Shown piece after piece: positions 30,089 to 33,911 of a stretch of 33,911 nucleotides of DNA. The stretch covers positions 1-33,911 of the forward strand of contig JAGATY010000042.1 in assembly GCA_017621035.1 (NCBI GenBank), in the 5' to 3' direction. This stretch comes from Bacteroides sp. (GTDB lineage Bacteria > Bacteroidota > Bacteroidia > Bacteroidales > Bacteroidaceae). Position 1 is the stretch's first letter. Every line of letters begins with the position of its first letter. Under the pieces are notes generated by a model. It did not search any database. It was not told the DNA's origin and was given only the letters and a program-made list of their open reading frames with translations. Made by a program: the position numbers and the translations under genes.

Positions 30089-30829
30089 ATGAATACCAAT
30101 AGTAACAGTTATACTATTATATATGCTTCGGTAATGGTTGTTATCGTTGCATTCCTGCTGGCATTTGTGAACTCATCTTTGAGAGAGACACAAAATAAGA
30201 ATGTTGAGCTGGATACGAAGAAGCAAATTCTCTCTGCTCTGAACGTGAAGAACGTAGCAGATGCAGAAGCAGAATTCAAAAATCTTCAGATTAAAGACAT
30301 GCTGATGAACGAAGACGGAACACTGGCTGAATACACCGGCGCCTTTGCAACTGCTTATGAAAAAGAAGCTAAAGAGGCTAACCGCTTCCATGTGTTTGTT
30401 GCCAATGTAGACGGACAGACTAAGTATGTGTTCCCCGTTTACGGTGCAGGTCTTTGGGGCGCTATCTGGGGCTATGTAGCTCTGGATGCCGACAAGAATA
30501 CCGTGTATGGCGTTTACTTCTCTCATGCCAGTGAAACTCCGGGTCTGGGTGCCGAAATTGCAAGTGATGCTTTCCAAGCACAGTTCGCCGGTAAGAAGAC
30601 CATGCAAGAAGGAGAAGTTGCGCTGACAGTTGCCAAGAACGGAAAGGTAACCGATGCTACAGTAGAAGTGGACGGCATCTCCGGTGGTACCATCACTTCA
30701 AACGGTGTGGATGCCATGCTGAAAGCCTGTCTGGGTAACTACAAAGCATTCTTGCAAGCAAACGAAGCTGCTGCAGAAGTGGAAGAGAACGTAGAAGAAG
30801 TTGTTAACGAAAATAATGAAGAGGAATAA
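30089..30829 (+). CDS. nqrC: Na+-translocating NADH:quinone reductase subunit C
   Basis: NqrC is anchored by one N-terminal membrane helix (about 8-26) and carries a covalent FMN on its extracytoplasmic domain, relaying electrons inside the complex. The 246-residue product shows the flavinylation region [16 protein letters not shown], with the acceptor Thr at position 201 in SGGT (the usual form is SGAT). [13 protein letters not shown] and [13 protein letters not shown] are also family hallmarks. The last 25 or so residues form a very acidic tail ([11 protein letters not shown]) that is probably disordered. nqrD begins 4 bp after the stop, implying translational coupling. FMN attachment would need an ApbE-type transferase, which is not encoded in this window. 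Confidence 0.96.
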   Translation: MNTNSNSYTIIYASVMVVIVAFLLAFVNSSLRETQNKNVELDTKKQILSALNVKNVADAEAEFKNLQIKDMLMNEDGTLAEYTGAFATAYEKEAKEANRFHVFVANVDGQTKYVFPVYGAGLWGAIWGYVALDADKNTVYGVYFSHASETPGLGAEIASDAFQAQFAGKKTMQEGEVALTVAKNGKVTDATVEVDGISGGTITSNGVDAMLKACLGNYKAFLQANEAAAEVEENVEEVVNENNEEE

Positions 30830-30833
30830 GAAT

Positions 30834-31469
30834 ATGGGACAGTTGTTTTCTAAAAAGAATAAGGAAGTATTCTCTACTCCGCTTGGTTTGAACAACCCCG
30901 TAACCGTTCAGGTATTGGGTATCTGTTCTGCACTGGCTGTAACTTCAAAGCTGGAACCGGCCATCGTAATGGGTCTTTCAGTAACAGTGATTACAGCTTT
31001 CTCTAACGTGGTAATCTCTTTGATTCGTAAAACCATTCCCAATCGCATCCGTATCATCGTTCAGCTGGTAGTGGTTGCTGCTTTGGTAACAGTGGTAAGT
31101 GAAATTCTGAAAGCATTTGCTTACGACGTGAGTGTTCAGCTCTCTGTTTACATCGGTTTGATTATTACCAATTGTATCTTGATGGGACGTCTGGAAGCTT
31201 TCGCCATGATGAATGGCCCTTGGGAATCGTTCCTCGATGGTATCGGTAACGGATTGGGCTATGCCAAGATTCTGATTATCGTAGCATTCATCCGCGAGTT
31301 GCTCGGTTCAGGTACATTGTTTGGTTTCAATATCTTGAACTATGATTGCATCAAGGAACTGGGCTATGTAAACAATGGTTTGATGATGATGCCGCCGATG
31401 GCTCTGATTATCGTTGCCTGCATCATCTGGTATCAACGTGCACGTAACAAAGAATTGCAAGAAAAATAG
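30834..31469 (+). CDS. nqrD: Na+-translocating NADH:quinone reductase subunit D
   Basis: NqrD is a six-helix membrane subunit that pairs with NqrE in an inverted fashion. The pair holds an intramembrane Fe-S centre between them. The 211-residue product retains the two expected half-site cysteines, Cys31 in LGICSALAV and Cys114 in ITNCILMG. The start at 30834 ([11 protein letters not shown]) is chosen 4 bp after nqrC; an upstream in-frame TTG at 30801 would overlap nqrC and adds no conserved sequence. The stop codon TAG lies inside the left copy of the AAATAGT direct repeat (31464-31470) flanking the four-helix-bundle cassette, so the insertion falls immediately after this gene. Confidence 0.96.
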   Translation: MGQLFSKKNKEVFSTPLGLNNPVTVQVLGICSALAVTSKLEPAIVMGLSVTVITAFSNVVISLIRKTIPNRIRIIVQLVVVAALVTVVSEILKAFAYDVSVQLSVYIGLIITNCILMGRLEAFAMMNGPWESFLDGIGNGLGYAKILIIVAFIRELLGSGTLFGFNILNYDCIKELGYVNNGLMMMPPMALIIVACIIWYQRARNKELQEK

Positions 31470-31902
31470 TGATTTAATTATGAATTATAAATTATAAATT
31501 TTGAATGAAGGAAAATGTCGTTTATAATAAGGCTGTAGACTTCTCTGTCAGGATTGTTGGTTTGTATAAGTTTCTTGTGGAAAACAAATCTGAATATGTT
31601 ATGAGTAAACAACTCTTAAGATGCGGGACTTCCATTGGAGCAAATATCAGCGAATCAATATCGGCAGAGTCAACATCAGACTTTATTCATAAATTGGCAA
31701 TCTCTCAAAAAGAGGCTGAAGAAACATTATATTGGCTATTGCTATTGTTCAGAACAGATTATCTAACAGAAACGCAATATACATCAATGTATAACGATTG
31801 TATTGAAATAAAGAAACTACTTTCTTCTATTGCTCTAACAATCAAGCAACAGCCTAAACAAAATTCATAATTCAAAATTCATAATTCAAAATTAGAAATA
31901 GT
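31464..31902. mobile_element. Four-helix-bundle cassette inserted between nqrD and nqrE, with inverted arms and a 7-bp direct repeat
   Basis: AAATAGT stands at 31464-31470 and 31896-31902, flanking 31471-31895. Inside, arms 31475-31506 and 31863-31894 are reverse complements at 27 of 32 positions. The arms exactly enclose the gene: its ATG (31505-31507) overlaps the left arm and its TAA (31868-31870) lies in the right arm. If the 425-bp insert and one repeat copy are removed, nqrD's TAG is followed by a single T and then the nqrE ATG, a normal tight junction. No transposase is encoded, so mobility would need a helper or an unknown mechanism. The same arms occur at 28800-28897. Confidence 0.7.
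31505..31870 (+). CDS. Four-helix-bundle protein (23S rRNA intervening-sequence / S23 family)
   Basis: The 121-residue product matches the four-helix-bundle family first known from intervening sequences in 23S rRNA genes and distantly related to the Avd accessory proteins of diversity-generating retroelements. The typical core is LLRCGTSIGANISESISAES (about 37-56), followed by DFIHKLAISQKEAEETLYWL. The predicted fold is all-helical, soluble and basic enough to bind nucleic acid; the biochemical role of the family is unsettled. The gene is notably more AT-rich in codon choice than the nqr genes around it, which suggests transfer. It is read in the same direction as the operon, and its start codon is buried in the predicted stem formed by the flanking arms, so its translation may be repressed by that structure. 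Confidence 0.9.
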   Translation: MKENVVYNKAVDFSVRIVGLYKFLVENKSEYVMSKQLLRCGTSIGANISESISAESTSDFIHKLAISQKEAEETLYWLLLLFRTDYLTETQYTSMYNDCIEIKKLLSSIALTIKQQPKQNS

Positions 31903-32511
31903 ATGGAACATTTTATTAGTTTATTCGTCCGCTCTATTTTTGTGGACAACATGATATTCGCATTCTTCTTGGGTATGTGCTCTTACTTGGCTGTATCAAA
32001 GAATGTGAAGACTGCTTTGGGACTGGGTGTTGCCGTAACATTTGTGTTGGTGGTGACGTTGCCGGTCAACTATCTGTTGCAGACACAAGTTCTCGATCCA
32101 TTGGGACTTAGCTTCCTGAGCTTCATCCTCTTTATTGCCGTGATTGCCGGTATTGTTCAGTTGGTAGAGATGGTTGTTGAGCGTTTCAGCCCTTCGCTTT
32201 ACGCTTCGCTTGGTATCTTCCTTCCGCTGATTGCCGTAAACTGTGCTATCATGGGTGCTTCGCTCTTCATGCAGCAGCGTATCACCTTGGGTGAGAGTGA
32301 CCCGAAAGCCATTACCGATGTTTGGGATTCTATCTCTTACGCCCTTGGTTCCGGTATCGGTTGGTTGCTTGCCATCGTAGGTCTGGCTGCCATTCGTGAG
32401 AAGATGGCTTACTCTGATGTTCCCGCTCCGTTGAAGGGATTGGGTATCACATTCATCACTGTAGGCTTGATGGCTATGGCATTTATGTGTTTCTCTGGTT
32501 TGGACATTTAA
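31903..32511 (+). CDS. nqrE: Na+-translocating NADH:quinone reductase subunit E
   Basis: NqrE is the six-helix partner of NqrD in the membrane core of Na+-NQR. The 202-residue product retains the expected Fe-S half-site cysteines, Cys26 in LGMCSYLAV and Cys114 in [10 protein letters not shown]. Its ATG follows directly on the right copy of the AAATAGT direct repeat that borders the four-helix-bundle cassette. Upstream sequences that would normally hold its ribosome-binding region now come from the cassette's right arm. Distance to nqrF is 18 bp. Confidence 0.96.
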   Translation: MEHFISLFVRSIFVDNMIFAFFLGMCSYLAVSKNVKTALGLGVAVTFVLVVTLPVNYLLQTQVLDPLGLSFLSFILFIAVIAGIVQLVEMVVERFSPSLYASLGIFLPLIAVNCAIMGASLFMQQRITLGESDPKAITDVWDSISYALGSGIGWLLAIVGLAAIREKMAYSDVPAPLKGLGITFITVGLMAMAFMCFSGLDI

Positions 32512-32529
32512 TAAAGAAAGGAATATACA

Positions 32530-33798
32530 ATGGAAATAAGTTTTATATTGAATAGTATCGTAGTATTCCTTGCGGTTATTCTTCTGTTGGTAATCATCCT
32601 TTTGGTTGCTAAAAAGTTCTTGGTTCCTTCGGGCAACGTAAACATTACTATCAATGGCAAGGACACTGTGTCTGTAGCACAAGGTGGAAGCTTGTTGACT
32701 ACTTTGTCAGAGCAAGGCATCTACCTCTCTTCTGCTTGTGGTGGTAAGGGTTCTTGCGGACAATGCAAGTGCCAGGTTGTTGAAGGCGGTGGTGAAATTC
32801 TCGACTCAGAGAAGGGACACTTCACTCGCAAACAAATCAAAGATAACTGGCGTTTGGCTTGTCAATGCAAAGTGAAAGGTGATTTGGGTATCCAAATCGA
32901 CGAGTCTATCATGGGTGTGAAGGAGTACGAGTGTACAGTTATCAGCAACAGCAACGTGGCTACCTTCATCAAAGAGTTTAAGGTGCAGTTGCCTGAGGGT
33001 GCTCACATGGACTTTATCCCCGGTTCATATGCTCAGATTAAGATTCCTGCATTCAATATCGATTATGACAAGGATTTCGATAAGAGTCTGATTGGTGACG
33101 AATATCTGCCTGCATGGGAAAAGTTTGGTTTGTTCCCGCTGAAGTGCGTCAACACCGAACCTACCATCCGTGCCTACTCTATGGCTAACTATCCGGCAGA
33201 AGGAAATGTGTTTATGTTGACTGTACGTATTGCCACTCCGCCGTTCAAGGCAGACCGCAGCGGCTTTATGGATGTTAACCCGGGTATTGCTTCATCATAC
33301 ATCTTCTCGCTCAAACCGGGTGATAAGGTATTGATGAGTGGTCCTTACGGAGATTTCCACCCGCACTTCGATTCTAAGAAAGAGATGATTTGGGTTGGTG
33401 GTGGTGCCGGTATGGCTCCGCTCCGTGCACAGATTATGCACATGACCAAGACACTGAAGACTACCGACCGCGAAATGCACTACTTCTACGGTGCTCGTGC
33501 ATTGAACGAAGTATTCTATCTGGAAGACTTCCTCGGTATCGAAAAAGAATTCCCCAACTTCCACTTCCACCTTGCACTCGACCGTCCCGACCCTGCAGCC
33601 GATGCAGCGGGCGTGAAGTACACCGCAGGCTTTGTTCACCAAGTAATGTTGAACACTTACCTGAAGGATCACGAAGCTCCGGAAGATATCGAATACTACA
33701 TGTGCGGCCCCGGCCCGATGTCAAAGGCGGTAGTAGCCATGCTTACCGACCTCGGCGTAGAAGAAAGTTCTATCATGTACGACAACTTTGGTGGATAA
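32530..33798 (+). CDS. nqrF: Na+-translocating NADH:quinone reductase subunit F
   Basis: NqrF is the NADH-oxidising entry subunit, made of a single N-terminal membrane helix (about 8-28), a ferredoxin-like 2Fe-2S domain and a ferredoxin-NADP reductase-like FAD/NADH domain. All are visible in the 422-residue product. The cluster ligands are Cys70, Cys76, Cys79 and Cys111 in the pattern C-x5-C-x2-C-x31-C. The FAD motif is RAYSMANYP beginning at Arg214, the nucleotide-binding loop is GGGAGMAP starting at 290, and the C-terminal YMCGPGPMSKAV contributes the NADH-site Cys. It is the last gene of the operon, followed after 22 bp by a terminator. Confidence 0.97.
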   Translation: MEISFILNSIVVFLAVILLLVIILLVAKKFLVPSGNVNITINGKDTVSVAQGGSLLTTLSEQGIYLSSACGGKGSCGQCKCQVVEGGGEILDSEKGHFTRKQIKDNWRLACQCKVKGDLGIQIDESIMGVKEYECTVISNSNVATFIKEFKVQLPEGAHMDFIPGSYAQIKIPAFNIDYDKDFDKSLIGDEYLPAWEKFGLFPLKCVNTEPTIRAYSMANYPAEGNVFMLTVRIATPPFKADRSGFMDVNPGIASSYIFSLKPGDKVLMSGPYGDFHPHFDSKKEMIWVGGGAGMAPLRAQIMHMTKTLKTTDREMHYFYGARALNEVFYLEDFLGIEKEFPNFHFHLALDRPDPAADAAGVKYTAGFVHQVMLNTYLKDHEAPEDIEYYMCGPGPMSKAVVAMLTDLGVEESSIMYDNFGG

Positions 33799-33820
33799 TC
33801 TTCTCCACTACTCAAAAAAG

Positions 33821-33857
33821 AAAGAGGGCGTGTCAAAAATCGGCGCGCCCTCTTTTT
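33821..33857 (+). terminator. Rho-independent terminator of the nqr operon
   Basis: AAAGAGGGCG (33821-33830) pairs with CGCCCTCTTT (33846-33855), 10 bp with a 15-nt loop, followed by TTATTT. It closes the nqrABCDEF unit. The remaining bases to 33911 show no gene. Confidence 0.9.
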
Positions 33858-33911
33858 ATTTCATCGTTCTTCCTTTCTATGGTCATGCCGCGATTTTGAG
33901 TCTGCCGTTCC

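Noticed and set aside
31505-31870. Four-helix-bundle gene considered as a marker of a 23S rRNA gene
   Set aside because: The flanking sequence is nqrD and nqrE; there is no rRNA sequence in the window.
31996-32682. 228-codon minus-strand frame across nqrE and nqrF
   Set aside because: It is antisense to two well-conserved genes; its Gln/His/Arg-rich translation is typical of a shadow frame.
33390-33899. 169-codon plus-strand frame at the end of the window
   Set aside because: Out of frame within nqrF, whose C-terminal NADH motifs are intact; it then runs through the terminator.

Overview
The window is a piece of a Bacteroides chromosome (Bacteroidota; species not determinable by eye). The evidence is the repeated Bacteroides-type -7 box TAnnTTTG in front of genes, several Bacteroidales-restricted families (DUF3332, DUF4301, a DUF4296-type lipoprotein, a TamL-type Omp85 lipoprotein), a type-2 isoleucyl-tRNA synthetase, and a complete Na+-translocating NADH:quinone reductase (nqr) operon. 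Nearly all genes are core metabolism or envelope genes. No tRNA, rRNA, CRISPR array, prophage or classical insertion sequence was seen.

Layout. Positions 1-1570 are poor in genes: a G-rich GGGAAA-motif tract, one unrecognised Cys-rich protein on the minus strand, and a 237-bp cluster of small hairpins bounded by a perfect 25-bp inverted repeat. Next come fabD (minus) and, divergently, a threonine aldolase. Positions 3927-9873 hold ileS, a DksA-like protein, lspA, a lipoprotein and a small protein, apparently one transcription unit. An RNA methyltransferase (minus) then diverges from tamL (plus), followed by a DUF3332 lipoprotein (minus). Positions 13826-19668 form a sigma-54-type promoter with upstream palindromes driving an FtsX/MacB-type ABC exporter (permease, ATPase, permease). 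panB and a short MFS transporter follow, converging on a minus-strand pair dgkA and relA/spoT-like. DUF4301 and purT run forward. From 27446 to the end is nqrABCDEF, closed by a terminator at 33821-33857.

The strongest unexplained structure is in the nqr operon. Between nqrD and nqrE sits a 425-bp AT-rich cassette. It consists of imperfect 32-nt inverted arms that exactly enclose a four-helix-bundle (S23/IVP-family) gene, flanked by a 7-bp direct repeat AAATAGT. Removing the cassette would leave nqrD and nqrE one base apart. Between nqrA and nqrB is a roughly 98-bp element with the same kind of arms but no gene. Together they look like an ORF-carrying and an ORF-less member of one small insertion family, transcribed inside an essential-type operon, like the intervening sequences of some 23S rRNA genes.

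Other points of interest are an IleRS with a swapped HIGH signature (GIHH), a DksA-family protein that has lost three of its four zinc cysteines, a long RelA/SpoT homologue with a broken hydrolase site, a sigma-54 promoter with two palindromes spaced two helical turns apart, a 22-bp hairpin with only U-G wobbles between ileS and the DksA-like gene, and a family of TTTCTTCCACACAAGT repeats before nqrA.
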